The notes under the pieces: generated by a model
Database searches by the model: none
What the model saw: the letters and a program-made list of their open reading frames with translations, nothing else
What the model was told of the DNA's origin: nothing
Position numbers and translations under genes: made by a program
From: Adiantum capillus-veneris
Taxonomy: Eukaryota > Streptophyta > Polypodiopsida > Polypodiales > Pteridaceae
Direction of reading: 5' to 3'
DNA length: 64,000 nt
NCBI GenBank assembly: GCA_014529385.2
Contig: CM043947.1
Span: 117,230,087-117,294,086 of the forward strand
Shown: positions 43,402-54,202 of the stretch, one piece after another
How positions within the stretch are numbered: the first letter of the stretch is position 1
How the letters are laid out: the number at the start of each line of letters is the position of its first letter

Positions 43402-44349
43402 GCTGCAGAAGATGCAGAAGGTAGCAATGCATTACTTAAGAATATCACCATTCCTGAGTTTCACGGGGAAGAGCGTGATCGCAACAAGGATGCGATCAAT
43501 ACGTTCTTAAACAAATGGAGTGATATTCATCGATTGAGACACACCCCGGATATAAAGACGACTGTGGAAAAAAGTCTATCTCTTAAAGGCAAGGCCTATC
43601 AGTGGTGGATGACATTTCCAATAGATGCTCGTCCTCCGTCTTGGGCTGCATTTCAAGCTACTTTCTCCAAAGAGTTTTTGGACTCCAATGAAGAAAATAA
43701 GAATTGGTTAGCATGGGATGCATGCCGAATATCTAGTCTCTCTCTCACACAGTACCTTTCAAAGTATCGGGAAATCATATTAAAACTAGAAGGTCTAGAT
43801 GAATTCCAAAAGATACGGGGTTTTAATAGGGGTCTTGACAAAGACTATCGTCTTCATGTCAAGACCCAACATCCAAAAACTTTGGAAGAAGCCATTAGTC
43901 ATGGACAAAGATATGATGATGACCAAGAGAGGAAAGGAAATGTTCCCTACTCTAAGAATACTTTTGCTAAGAGCAATGTGGCTAAGAGCCAATGGCGAGG
44001 TAGATCTCCCACATGTTCCAAGAGGAACAAGAGACAATCTACCTCTCCACGCCCACAAGAGGCTAAGAAGACTAAGCAATCACGAGATACTCCGCATGGG
44101 TCTCTCAGCACTGCTGATTTTGAGCGTGCAAAGAAACACAATTTGTGTTTTAGATGTCTTTCGGACCAACATAACAAGAAAGATTGTCCTCTTTTGCAAG
44201 GCAAAGAAAAGGCCATGCACACAGTGCAATGCCTCACATTAGATTCATCTCCTAAATATTGTGTTGTAGAGGTTCTTCATATGGAAGAAAAGCACAAGGT
44301 TGTGTGTCTGCTTCAATGTGGCAGACTACCTTTGGCCCCCATGATTTGA
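43402..44349 (+). pseudogene. element A gag, C-terminal part (after the C insertion)
   Basis: The frame resumes as EDAEGSNALLKNITIPEFHG, then LSLKGKAYQWWMTFP and FSKEFLDSNEENK, typical capsid motifs. RGFNRGLDKDYRLHVK and a canonical knuckle, CFRCLSDQHNKKDC (about 44149-44190), follow. The frame stops at 44349 inside the protease. Confidence 0.85.
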
Positions 44350-44530
44350 TTCGCATGCATGACACTATTAACGGACAACATGTTTGTATTCCTTGCACAC
44401 TAGTTATGAACACAACTCCTTATCCTTTATGGCCAATGGTAAACATGTGCTTTTGCTTGGTGAGAAAAATATACCATCTGCACCTCTTATATGTACAGCC
44501 GAGCTTTCTATTTTGCAGAAAGAAAATTTA
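44230..44530 (+). pseudogene. element A protease remnant
   Basis: KYCVVEVLHMEEKHKVVCLLQCG fits the first strands up to the usual LLDTGA, where the Asp is lost and the frame shifts. The following part, in another frame (GPHDLIRMHDTINGQHV, then ANGKHVLLLGEKNI), keeps the strand pattern. Confidence 0.5.
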
Positions 44531-45058
44531 ATAGCTGAAGTCTTTTTGTGTTACTGCTTGTCTCCAAATCTTGTGAATTCTCAAGAGCAAAGTGCGGTGA
44601 ATTCTAGTAATGGTATGCAAAGTGTAATGAATTCTAGTAATGGTATGCAAAGTGCAATGAATTTTATTGGTAAACAAAGTGTTAACAAATCTAACGAGCA
44701 AAGTGCTCTCAATTTTAATTCTATAGAGCAACGTGCAACTGTTGTAAAACAAACATTACAAGAATTACAAGATTCTCCATCCCATCATAACTCTAGTTTA
44801 CTTTCTCCTTTTGCACGGCAAAAGCTGACTCACTTACTCACGGAGTATAGTGATGTGTTCTCAAGTGATTTACCACCGGGTTTACCCCCTACACGTGATG
44901 TGCAGCATGGCATAGATGTCTTGCCAGGCACTAAACCGGTGAGTAAACCACCTTATTGTATGAGTGCTAAAGAAGCCAAGGAGGTTGAGCTGACTACCTC
45001 ATTCGTGGTTTCATTAGACCTAGCACTTCGCCTTGGGCATCACCAATTCTATTGGTAA
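44384..45058 (+). pseudogene. element A pol linker and RT start
   Basis: It contains a short Asn/Ser tandem repeat (NSSNGMQSVMNSSNGMQSAM, about 44595-44655). The RT lead follows: [53 protein letters not shown]. The frame then shifts before the RT core. Confidence 0.75.
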
Positions 45059-45810
45059 AAAAGAAAGATGGTACTATGCGCATGTGCGTAGATTATCACG
45101 GATTAAATGCGATAACCATCAAGAACAAGTATCCTCTTCCTCAAGTGGATGAGTTGTTTGATCAACTCCATGGGGCAAGATACTATACAAAGATAGATCT
45201 TTATTCAGGATACCACCAAGTACGTATCCTACTGTAAAATATCTCCAAAACTGCCTTTAGAACACAGTTCGGGCATTTTGAATTTTTGGTTATGCCTTTT
45301 GGTCTAACCAATGCTCCAGCTACATTTATGACACTCATGGATAGTGTCTTACGTCCCTATCTTGGAAAATTAATTGTTGTTTTCCTTGATGATATTCTCA
45401 TTTACAATAAGACTGAAGATGAACATATAGAACACTTACGATTAGTGTTTGAACAGCTACGAGCTCACGTGCTGTATGCTAAGCAAAGCAAGTGCGATTT
45501 CTTTAAAATAGAGATACATTACCTCGGTCATGTGATCTCTTATTCTGGCCTCAAGATGGACACTGACAAGGTCGCTGCCATTATTCGATGGCCACATCCC
45601 AACACGGTTGAGGAGCTTCAAATAATTTTAGGCATGGCTGGATTTTATAGACAGTATATCTCTGACCATGCCAAAATCACTGTTCCTATGACGGATCAAC
45701 TTAAAGCAAAAGGTAAGTCCTTTTCTTGGGAAGAAGCCCAAAAACGCAGTTTCGAACAGCTCAAGGTAGCTATAGCCACTGCTCCCATCCTAAATCGTCG
45801 ACCCACTTAA
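45052..45810 (+). pseudogene. element A reverse transcriptase core
   Basis: [36 protein letters not shown], then TAA at 45235-45237, QFGHFEFLVMPFGLTNAPAT, catalytic VVFLDDILIYNK, YLGHVISYSGLKMDTDKV and GMAGFYRQYISDHAKI. This is a textbook chromovirus RT. Apart from the one stop it is well kept, ending at a frameshift near 45808. Confidence 0.9.
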
Positions 45811-45817
45811 GCCGTTT

Positions 45818-46309
45818 GTGGTAGAGACTGATGCTAGTGATAAAGTCATTGGTGCGGTAATTCTCCAAGACGGAAGACCTATAGCCTTTGAAAGTAAAAA
45901 GCTAGATAGAACTCAACAGAATTATTTTGTCTATGAGAGAGAGCTCTATGCCATAATTCATGCTTTACGAAAGTGGCGACACTATTTATATTGTGCCAAG
46001 TTTGAAGTAGTTTTTGACCATGAGAGTATCAAATGGTTTACTACTCAAACAGACTTGAAGGGCCGTAAAACTAGATGGGCAGAAATCCTTCAAGATTATG
46101 ATTGTAAGCTACGATATTGCAAGGGGCGATATAATGTAGTAGCGGATGCACTAAGTCGGATGCCTCAGATTAATTCACTTGATTTCACGGAACTAAAGAG
46201 TGGATTTTTGGAGTCATTGCGTGGCAAGTGTACACAAGATCACTCATATGCTAAAGTGTGGAGTGCAGTTTTAAAAAGGGATCCCTCACACTCACATGTC
46301 TCTCAATAG
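45818..46309 (+). pseudogene. element A RNase H
   Basis: VETDASDKVIGAVILQDG (Asp), IAFESKKLD, NYFVYERELYAIIHALRKW (Glu), FEVVFDHESIKWF (Asp) and YNVVADALSRMP (Asp). All four catalytic positions are present. The reading enters from a frameshift and ends at TAG 46307. Confidence 0.9.
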
Positions 46310-47349
46310 CCAGATCAACATGTCTCTGCACGCGCAGATAGAAACTCCAACACACAGAGCTCCACCCCTACTCAGGAAGAGCTTAAGCGATGGAAGAATT
46401 TTTCCATTGATGATGGATACTTACTCCACAAAGGTAGAGTATGTGTGCCAAAGGACTCAGACACTAGGCGCCAAATCTTATTTGAGTGTCACGATAGTCC
46501 AAGTGCTGGTCACCCAGGTACCGTAAGACGTATGCCTTAGTTCAACGACAATTTTATTGGCCGGGCTTACATCATGATGTTCAAGAGTACGTGCTAAACT
46601 GCCAACAGTGCCAAGTTAATAAGGCAAAGCGCCTCAAGGTAGGTGGTATTTTACATCCTTTAGAGATTCCACAAGGTAAGTGGGAGAGTATCTCTATGGA
46701 TTTTGTAGTAGGACTACCTACTACAAATCGTGGCCATGATGCCAGTTGTGTAATTGTAGACCGTCTCACAAAGATGGGTCGATTCATTCCCACCAAGACT
46801 ACGGTTAAGACATCGGAATTAGCACGGCTATTTGTAGAGCATATATATAAACTCTATGGTCTTCCAGCTAGTATCATTAGTGACAGAGATCTAAAGTTCG
46901 ATAATCACTTCTGGAGAGCTGTGTTCCAAAAGTTGGAAACTAAACTTAATCTAAGTACGACTGATCATCTAGAAACGGATGGTCAAACAGAAAGAGTTAA
47001 TCAAGTGCTAGAGGATATGCTACGAGCATACGTTAGCAAGAAGCAAACCAATTGGGAAGACTACTTACCTATATTGGAATTTTCTTATAATACTTCAAAG
47101 CATGTGACTACATGGTTTAGTCCATTTATGCTTTTGTATGGATTTCAACCTAGATCACCCGTTACGGTGGGTTTGGCTAAGGAGAAGATACTACAAGCGA
47201 AGGATTTTATCCAAGACCATTTTGACATGCTTCGAGTTGCTCGACAGAATGTTAAGCAAGCTCAAGATCGATATAAGAAGTACGCATATGAGCATCGACG
47301 TCTTGCTACTTTTGAAGAAGGAGACAAGGTTTTCCTCAAAGTTCCGTAG
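46310..47349 (+). pseudogene. element A integrase
   Basis: The zinc site reads ECHDSPSAGHPG and LNCQQCQ, with a frameshift near 46525 between them. From 46591 the core is open: SMDFVVGLPTT (Asp), ASIISDRDLKFDNHFW (Asp), LETDGQTERVNQ (Glu), then ARQNVKQAQDRYKKYAYEHR and GDKVFLKVP, ending at TAG 47347. Confidence 0.9.
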
Positions 47350-47748
47350 CATTCAAAAAGTCTGAAGACGGAAAAAGTTGCTGAAATTTCACCACGCTAT
47401 TGTGGACCGTTTACCATTCTCAAACATATAGGTCAAGTGGCCTATAAGTTAGCTCTTCCAGAGCACTCACGAGTTCATCCTGTTTTCCATGTTAGCCGTT
47501 TACAAAAATAGCTAGGACAGAATGATAATGTCATTGACACAGGTGTGCTGGTTGACCTTATCAAACCGCCAAGCATTCCTCATGAGCCCGAAAAGATTTT
47601 GGATTCTCATGAGCTTCGCAACAGACATCATGTCAGACGACAGGTGTTGGTAAAATGGCTAGATAGACCTGAAGAAGGTTTTACATGGAAGAATGTTTCC
47701 ACACTTAAGAAACGTTTTCCTAACGTTTGTTTTCGAGGACAAAAATGA
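47350..47748 (+). pseudogene. element A integrase GPY/F-like module and chromodomain
   Basis: In the same frame after the stop: SPRYCGPFTILKHIGQVAYK, HSRVHPVFHVSRLQK, a TAG, then from 47545 the chromodomain, PEKILDSHELRNRH, RRQVLVKWLDRPEEGFTW and LKKRFPNV. The chromodomain marks a chromovirus and would direct insertion to modified chromatin. Confidence 0.85.
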
Positions 47749-47754
47749 TTCTCC

Positions 47755-47765
47755 AAGGGGGGGGG
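47755..47765 (+). promoter_or_regulatory. polypurine tract of element A
   Basis: AAGGGGGGGGG ends three bases before the 3' LTR start TGTAAGG. Confidence 0.85.
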
Positions 47766-47768
47766 TAA

Positions 47769-47891
47769 TGTAAGGACATGGGTCCTATGGGCAAGGCCAC
47801 CGACACGGCCGAACAGTATGTATGCTAGGGGGAGGCTATAAGATAGCACGGTTGGGTGGAGACCAGCACACGCATTACCACCGGCCTTTCA
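47769..47891 (+). repeat. 3' LTR of element A
   Basis: 123 bp, TGTAAGGACATGGG to CCTTTCA, keeping the TATAAGA box; the pair of 28776-28898. Confidence 0.95.
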
Positions 47892-48130
47892 ATTCCGGGT
47901 ATGTACCCCCTTCCCATCTTCTGGTGCCCCCATGGAGGAGCTGGTTGATGCTCCTGATTAAAGGTGAAGCGACGGTTTTGTCAATGTTGACGGTATGAGA
48001 ATTGAAGAGCAAGTGTTGCTAGCATGGCATGGTCAAAATTTCCAATCTTTACATGTGTTGAAGATGTAGAGGTATCGATGCAAGATTATGGATCCATGTT
48101 TTTGTTGGAAAGTGGTGTGTTAAGAAAGGA
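47892..48130 (+). pseudogene. family Y copy Y3: LTR end, primer site and gag start
   Basis: The last bases of the Y LTR lead to the primer site TGGTGCCCCCAT (47922-47933) and GGAGGAGCTGG, as in the other Y copies. The start of gag follows: MAWSKFPIFTCVEDVEVSMQ, then GSMFLLESGVLRKDGAI and a stop, colinear with 59056-59170. This is the right side of the locus that element A split. Confidence 0.7.
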
Positions 48131-48170
48131 TGGTGCAATATGAGTTTTCCCGCTTCCTACAAAGTATGCA

Positions 48171-48316
48171 CCAAATTGGTGGTATGTCATAGAGATATGT
48201 CATAGAGGTAGCCCGTTGGAGTGCACGAATGTACGAGGGCTACAATTTACCAAACTAGTGGTATGTCATAGATGTAGCCCCTTGGAGTGCACGAATGTAT
48301 GAGGGATACAATTTGC
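48171..48316. repeat. 79-bp tandem duplication
   Basis: Two copies (48171-48249, 48250-48316) share GGTATGTCATAGA and TTGGAGTGCACGAATGTA. Confidence 0.8.
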
Positions 48317-48699
48317 CAATCACCTTGGCATATGTGGAAGAGATCGGAGAGGATGTTGATTTTGAAAGTAGTTGATGTGGTGCCAAACAAGCCTAGCGCT
48401 GCTACTATCTATGGGATACATGCGGAGGACCAACGAAATTAAATGGAGGACATTTTCCCAGACGGAGAGCTCTATACAGACATAGGGAGTTATAATGAGG
48501 TAAGCGAGGATGAGAGAGAGACCTCTTAAAGCCATAGACATTCAGTTTTTCTCCCTTTGTCATATATATTGTATTCAAGTGCAATTTTTTCCATTTTTAT
48601 CTCTATGCTAAGCTTGTCAAATTTAAATTGTGAATCAAATTATAACTTATTCGGGTTTTCTTCTCCATTCATCTCATTAAGATGTGTTTTTTTAAAATG
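48317..48699. other. no feature recognised
   Basis: Probably the decayed interior of Y3, then AT-rich DNA. No coding signal. Confidence 0.4.
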
Positions 48700-49800
48700 C
48701 AGATATGGATGACGATCAATTTCTTGCTTCCTTGGATCCCAAGCAAAGTAGGTAGTACAAGGGCCACCATGGCTCTGGCTCACATTCACATCGTTCCACT
48801 CCTTTAGAGTCTTCCTCTATTTGGAGCGATCAACTCTCTCCAAGAGTCTTATATGGACTAGACGGTCTACATACTCCTCTAGGCATCAATGCTCTAGTGG
48901 TGGTGGTGGTTACTGTGGAGGAGGCACCACTGATGCTTTGATACCACCTCGTAGTCATCGAGGCTCCTTACCTCCCCCTTCTTTGCCCATCCCCACATCA
49001 GCCATGACGTTGCCCTCTACTCTAGGTTTTGCGTGGCTATCAATCATTCTTGGCTACATACCACTTGCTACTCCTTTGGGACTCACCCCACTTGACACTC
49101 CTTGCTTCAAAGCCTAGACTTCGATGGAGACACCTGCAGCCCGTACCTCCATCAAGAAACCACTTGTTCACGTGTCACAGGGGAGAGGGCTTGCCATACT
49201 TGATCGACATCAACGGTACCATCATCTTGGATGATGAAGGCAAGAAGATCTTGCCCATGCGCGGCCTTTGCTCTCAGGTGTTTTGACACTACATACTAAA
49301 CACCTAGAGAGAAGTGCCGAATGAATTAAAAGACAGAGTCATCAACATGCTGCAAGATTAGTTTCCAGTGTCAAATCGGGATGAGCGCTTCAATGAAGAC
49401 TTGATGAAGGTGCGGATGCGTGAGTACTACAAGCACAAGCGCTCTGAAGTGCAGAAAGCAATAAGCATGGGTGGAGCAGGCCAGGTTGGCTGGCTAAAGA
49501 AGATTGGAAGGATGCAAAGCAAGCAGTGCCTGAGAATCCCGACAAGTGGAAGCAACAAAAGGAGGTAGCCAGAGTGCGAGTAGAAGCAAGGAGTTCGCAC
49601 CACTTGGGGAGCGGTGGATGGGCATCATTTGAGGCCGACTTTGTAAGTGTTACTGCACCACCCTTTAGGTTTGGTACTTATGGGTATTTGTAATTTTAAA
49701 TTCTAGCATAATATTTTCTTTGTATGTTTTGAGTAGTGGTTGATGGATGGACGTGACCCTACACAGTACGAGCGCCAGTGTGTGAGCAGAAAGGGCTGAA
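48700..49800 (+). pseudogene. fragment of a Transposase_24 (Ptta/En/Spm)-like gene
   Basis: Near 48708 MDDDQFLASLDPKQSR opens a Gly/Ser/Pro-rich N-terminus. From 49368 DERFNEDLMKVRMREYYKHKRSE is followed by VGWLKKI and, after a frameshift, NPDKWKQQKEVARVRVEARSS and HHLGSGGWASFEADF. This matches the plant Transposase_24 pattern (W, charged helix, R, H-x-GS-x-F). A GT...AG interval (49646-49734) before WLMDGRDPTQYERQ could be an intron. Several stops make it non-functional. The family call is by memory of the motif. Confidence 0.45.
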
Positions 49801-50389
49801 ACACCCTTATGGACATTTTGAATTCTCACTCCAGCTTGGTTAGTATTTAACTTTACACTCATACACTCTTACATTTGTTATATTTTAATAATAAGCTAAA
49901 AATTATATCGTTTCATAATTATATATTTATACTTACAAAAAGTCTTATTGTTATTTTTTGCAAAATCCGACAGATACGCCACTGAAACGCGATGAAACGT
50001 CAGATTAGTGGACGTCAAAGTAGTCGTAACTAGATAACACTAGTTTTATTTTCTCAGAGCATGTATTAGGAGAGGATGTGTGTACGTCAATTTTGTAACT
50101 ATTGGCCAACAATGTATTTTTCCAATAATGACAGTTGTGTTGTAGCTAGTACATTTTGATCAAAGCTTAACAATCAAAAGTGATTTTGCCTATGATGTGT
50201 ATAATTTTGTCATTTTATTACTTTTGTCAATTCACTTTCGTCGATATACTTTTGTCAGTTTTGCATCTTTATTTTGGAAACTTTATGTTCAAAATGGTTC
50301 ATGGGGCGGCAGGGTAATGTATGCCCTGCCACCAAAAAAATTTATTCTCTTGCTATATACGTTGCTATTTTTGGACCTGCAACATCACT
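49801..50389. other. AT-rich spacer, no feature recognised
   Basis: No coding or repeat structure is supported. Confidence 0.5.
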
Positions 50390-50492
50390 ATATATGTCTC
50401 TATTTGCATCGCTATGTGTGTCTCTATATTTGTCTCTATATAGCAACAGATATAGTGACACGTATAGAGATGCAAATAGAGATGCATATATC
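50390..50492. repeat. inverted repeat with 40-bp arms
   Basis: The left arm (50390-50428) and right arm (50452-50492) are imperfect inverted copies built from CTCTATTTGCATC / GATGCAAATAGAG and ATATAT ends, with a loop of about 23 bases. Confidence 0.75.
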
Positions 50493-50536
50493 GACATTCT
50501 GTTTGCGAAGCGTATAGTGACACTTATAGTGACGTC

Positions 50537-50586
50537 GTGGATGAAAATACACGGGGATAAAAAGATCCTCGTGTATTTTCATTCAC
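50537..50586. repeat. tight hairpin, 22-nt arms
   Basis: Arms 50537-50558 and 50565-50586 are near-perfect inverted copies around ATGAAAATACACG, with a six-base A-rich loop. It overlaps the end of the copia remnant by four bases. Confidence 0.85.
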
Positions 50587-51133
50587 CCTATGCTCATCAT
50601 CTCTATGCAATGTGCAAATTGCTCTAAGGCTAAGTTCTTTGCTAGAGCATCCGATGGGTTTTCATTTGTGTGAACTTTGGCTAACTCAATGTGTTTGCTA
50701 GCCAAAATATCCCGTACCACATGATAACTGACCTCTATGTGTTTTGACTTGGAGTGAAACACACAGTTCTTTCCTATCGCAATCACACTCACATAATCCA
50801 AATTAGTGTATCCAACTATGGATGCATCAATCTTCCCAAAGCATAAGCACTTGCTAGTTGATCCCTTGATGTATCTCAAGATGTAGTTCACTACTTCCTA
50901 ATGCTTTTTGCCTAGATTTTCCATAAACTTGCTGACCACTCCACTACATATGCAATGTCTAGCCGTGTGTTAACCATGGAAAACATGAGACTGCCAACTA
51001 CCGAAGAATAAGGTACCTTTGCCATCTTTGCCTTTTCAACATCCGATTTGGGACAAACATGCTTGCTAAATTTATTGTATTCAGCCATTGGGGTACTCAA
51101 TGCATTCCCCCCTTGCATATTAAAACGTTGCAA
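50583..51133 (-). pseudogene. copia RT end and internally deleted RNase H
   Basis: LQRFNMQGGNALSTPM, PYSSVVGSLMFSMVNTRLDI (RT end), then NYILRYIKGSTSKCLCFG and GYTNLDYVSVIAIGKN, CVFHSKSKHIEVSYHVVRD, HTNENPSDALAK. Between NLDYV and SVIAIGKN the usual stretch with the catalytic Glu and Asp is missing, in frame. Confidence 0.85.
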
Positions 51134-51154
51134 GACCTTGTAAATATACTCTTC

Positions 51155-51993
51155 CTAGGAGAGTTCAAGTATGCCATGTTTGCGATCTCTCTTGATACGC
51201 ATACCAAGAAAGTGATGTGCATTAGCCAAATCTTTCATAGAAAATTGCTTGCTTAAGGCATCCTTGAGAAGTGAAATTTCACCTTTTGAATTCTCGGCCA
51301 TGAGCATATCATACACGTACAAAATCAAAATGATGAGGGAACCATCATTCAACCTCCTTGTGTACAAGCAGTGATCCTCTTGGCTCCATACATAACCCTG
51401 TGACTGAATATACTTATCGTACTTGATGTACCATTTCCTTGAGCCTTGATTTAACCCATACAAAGCCTTCTAGAGTCTACACACCATTCACACACCAGTT
51501 CTGCCCATGTTGGCTTCTCAGGATTTATTGTAAAACCTTCTGACTATTTCATGTAGACATCCTCTTCAAGATCGCCATGAAGAAACGTTGTGTTCACATC
51601 CATTTGGACCAATTCCACGTCCTTGATGGCTACTAGACCAAGCACAAGATGCAGTGCAGTCATCTTCACCATGGGAGAAAAGATTTCATTGAAATCTATG
51701 CCTTGTGCTTCCTTGAACCCTTTAGAAACCAATCTAGCCTTATACTTAGGTTTGGCATCATCTGTGCTATACTTCTTCTTGTACACCCATTTGCATGGCA
51801 ATGCATGTTTACCCGCTGGTAACTCTGTAAATTCCAAAGTTTCATTTGCTAAAATTGAATTATACTCAAATTGCATAGCTTCCCACTTCATGCTATCGTT
51901 TATTTGAATGACCTCTTTGTGGCAAGTAGGCTCTCCGCCGCAATCAGTGACTAGAAAATAGTCTAATCCTGGCTCAAAAATTCTTAGGTGCAT
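51155..51993 (-). pseudogene. copia reverse transcriptase with mutated YVDD box
   Basis: NDSMKWEAMQFEYNSI, PCKWVYKKKYS, YKARLVSKGFKEAQGIDF, FSPMVKMTALHLVLGL, LVQMDVNTTFLHGDLEEDVY, then ALYGLNQGSRKWY. The catalytic box reads LYVYDML instead of LYVDDML (near 51303-51323), a Gly/Asp-site change (GAT to TAT) that would kill the enzyme. Stops lie between 51463 and 51544. Confidence 0.9.
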
Positions 51994-52345
51994 GAGATGT
52001 ACAAGTATATCTCTGAAGAGCTTGTCTGCTAGATTCCGCTCTCTCTATAGCAACACGTGTGTGGGTACTAGTGGAAGGTGCACATCCAACATTTTGTGTA
52101 ACTGGTGGTGAGGCAACATCCTCAAACCGTACTCTGCAATACTCAATGTATTTCACTGGTTGTCTATGCATCTTACACTTGTTGAATATCGCCTATGAGC
52201 TGCGTATAACCTTCTTATATATTGGGTTCCAGATACGATATCACATCTCTCAGTTTACACCATATCCAATGAAGATTCACTTGTGTGATTTGGGGTCTAG
52301 CTTTTTTCTAAGCGCTTTTGGCACATGTGAGAATGCCTCACACTC
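51974..52345 (-). pseudogene. copia integrase C-terminus and linker
   Basis: The minus strand reads ECEAFSHVPKALRKKLDPKS, IFIGYGVN and YRIWNPIYKKVI, typical of the copia integrase tail (K-x-G-YGV, YR-W-P). VRFEDVASPPVTQ and a Thr/Ser linker lead to RT. Stops interrupt it. Confidence 0.75.
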
Positions 52346-54127
52346 AAACACGGTTCAAGGGGTCAAATGGCTTTGTATTTACAATCTGGAAGTGCCACTA
52401 GAATAACTACTCATTATAAATGATGTTTTTAACCATAATTTGTATCATTTCATAACTCTAAAAAAAAAGGCTTTGGTACAAAAATTGAGTTATGTTGTGT
52501 TGTTGAACCATAGGTCAACACTCCCCCTTTTGAATTCATTTTTTCCTTGACATGACCTGATTGTATATGTCGGTGTGGTCTTTGTTGTTGTTTTGCTTTC
52601 TTGTGATTTATGTCCTTCACATCCAAACCCTGAGCTGCAACATCTATTGTTGTCATTATAGGGCTATGCCACATCTAAATTCAGAAAGAAGTCAATCTCA
52701 TTCAGCTTTACTCTTATCATCATGGATAGAGAAAGCAGAAAATTCATCCATTTGAATTTGTCTAGTAACTTGAACACAACCTCTTTTTGTTTCCATAAAT
52801 ATGATCACATTACTTCCATCCATCATTCGCTCTAGTAAATCTGCCAATTTTGAGTATTTCTTATTCTAAAAAACAACTTCTACAATCTGTGGAATCAAAT
52901 GATTGGCTTTCAAAGCTTATGAACGAATGACAGCTTTGTAAGGATTCTGTAGAAATTGTATGGCTAAACCTTTAACTTGTTTAGGCCAAGTTATACTCCA
53001 ATACTAAGTCTGTCTGTCAGGCCGATTCTAGGAGATATTTTTTTATATGAGAGATTCAAAACCCATGTTTGCTAGGGGCTTTTTTATTCTTTTCCTTCTT
53101 CGTATCACTTGTGCTGACATTTTGATACATTGCTTTCAATTTATATTGAAGACATATGACCTAGATGTTCAGTTTTAAAAATATTATTCTTCTTTCAATA
53201 TATATTAGAAAAACAATCACTAAGAAAGCAATAAAATCTACACAATATGAGATTTGCAATGCACTCTAGTCAATGCCACATATCGACCACAGATGTTGTG
53301 AGCAAACATACACATTGCAATGCACTCTCTACATGGCATTATGCATCAACAATGATATGAAATTGTCAATGTAACTTATAAATAAAATGATTAGTTATAC
53401 AGCCTCTGCGATTTGAAAACAATAAGACAACTACATGCTACAAAGAATAATAAAATTTTACATTGAAACGATGATAATTATTTGTAAAACACACATTATC
53501 GATAATTGGCCATCTCATGCCCTAACAATCTTTCATAATACATAATGCACTCCCTATATAAAGCAATGCATAAAACAAGGCAATGAAATCTTCAATACAA
53601 TTACACAATTGAGGACTACTTGTACCCAATCAAGGATTGTAGCCCCCTTATGACTCCAATTCAATATATAAAAGCTAACTTCACGCAATTAAGGATTATA
53701 GCTCTCATATTGCGCAATGACAATGTATATCAATTAAAATCTATGATGGTGAAAAATGAAAGACTTCAAGGATCTTCATATACCCGGTACACTAGTACAC
53801 GGCATCTGACCCTTAACTATCAACAACTCGTTATTTTAATATACTCATCTTCTAAAACCAACTTCGGTCCTTTTATGGACCAATGTCTTTGTCACAATGA
53901 GCACGACTCTCCAAAGTTTCAATTTTTTTGGCTTCATACCTTTTTTTTTGGTAAAGGATTTATATTAAGAATCACGCTTGGCCAAAAAAAGGACCTGTGA
54001 CTTTGTAACCTTAGGTCAGTTCACAAGGAGATAATTGTACTGGACGCTCGGATACACTCCTTAGGGATTTGCCTAATTAAAATGCCAAAGAAAGAAGAGG
54101 TTTACTATATACAGTTAGGCCCATCAG
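52346..54127. other. AT-rich DNA without recognised features
   Basis: An open stretch at 53620-54000 has no family resemblance and ordinary AT-rich codon content. Nothing else is supported. Confidence 0.5.
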
Positions 54128-54202
54128 GCTTTTTCATTTTCCTGACGGGCCCATCGGGAAAAACCCTAAAGCTCGGCGGGCCTGCCGAGAAAATGAAAAA
54201 GC
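54128..54202. repeat. GC-rich hairpin in AT-rich DNA
   Basis: Perfect 14-base arms, GCTTTTTCATTTTC (54128-54141) and its complement (54189-54202), enclose GACGGGCCCATCGGG and GGCGGGCCTGCCGAG, which themselves are GC-rich near-palindromes. Confidence 0.8.

Larger units (their letters stand above)
28776..47891 (+). mobile_element. element A: chromovirus-type Ty3/gypsy with 123-bp LTRs, split by element C
   Basis: It has two 123-bp LTRs, an initiator-Met-like primer site, gag, protease, RT, RNase H, integrase with a GPY/F-like module, chromodomain, polypurine tract and 3' LTR. Without element C it measures about 5.6 kb. Flanking bases GTTCC (28771-28775) and ATTCC (47892-47896) are a 4/5 target duplication. 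I count 9 differences between its LTRs. Confidence 0.9.
50583..52345 (-). mobile_element. decayed Ty1/copia retrotransposon, integrase end to RNase H
   Basis: The minus strand encodes the integrase C-terminus (52190-52345), linker, RT and RNase H in copia order. No LTRs, gag or protease were found, so it is a truncated copy. Confidence 0.85.

Noticed and set aside
53620-54000. 126-residue plus-strand frame
   Set aside because: AT-rich, no recognisable domain, no neighbouring gene signals.
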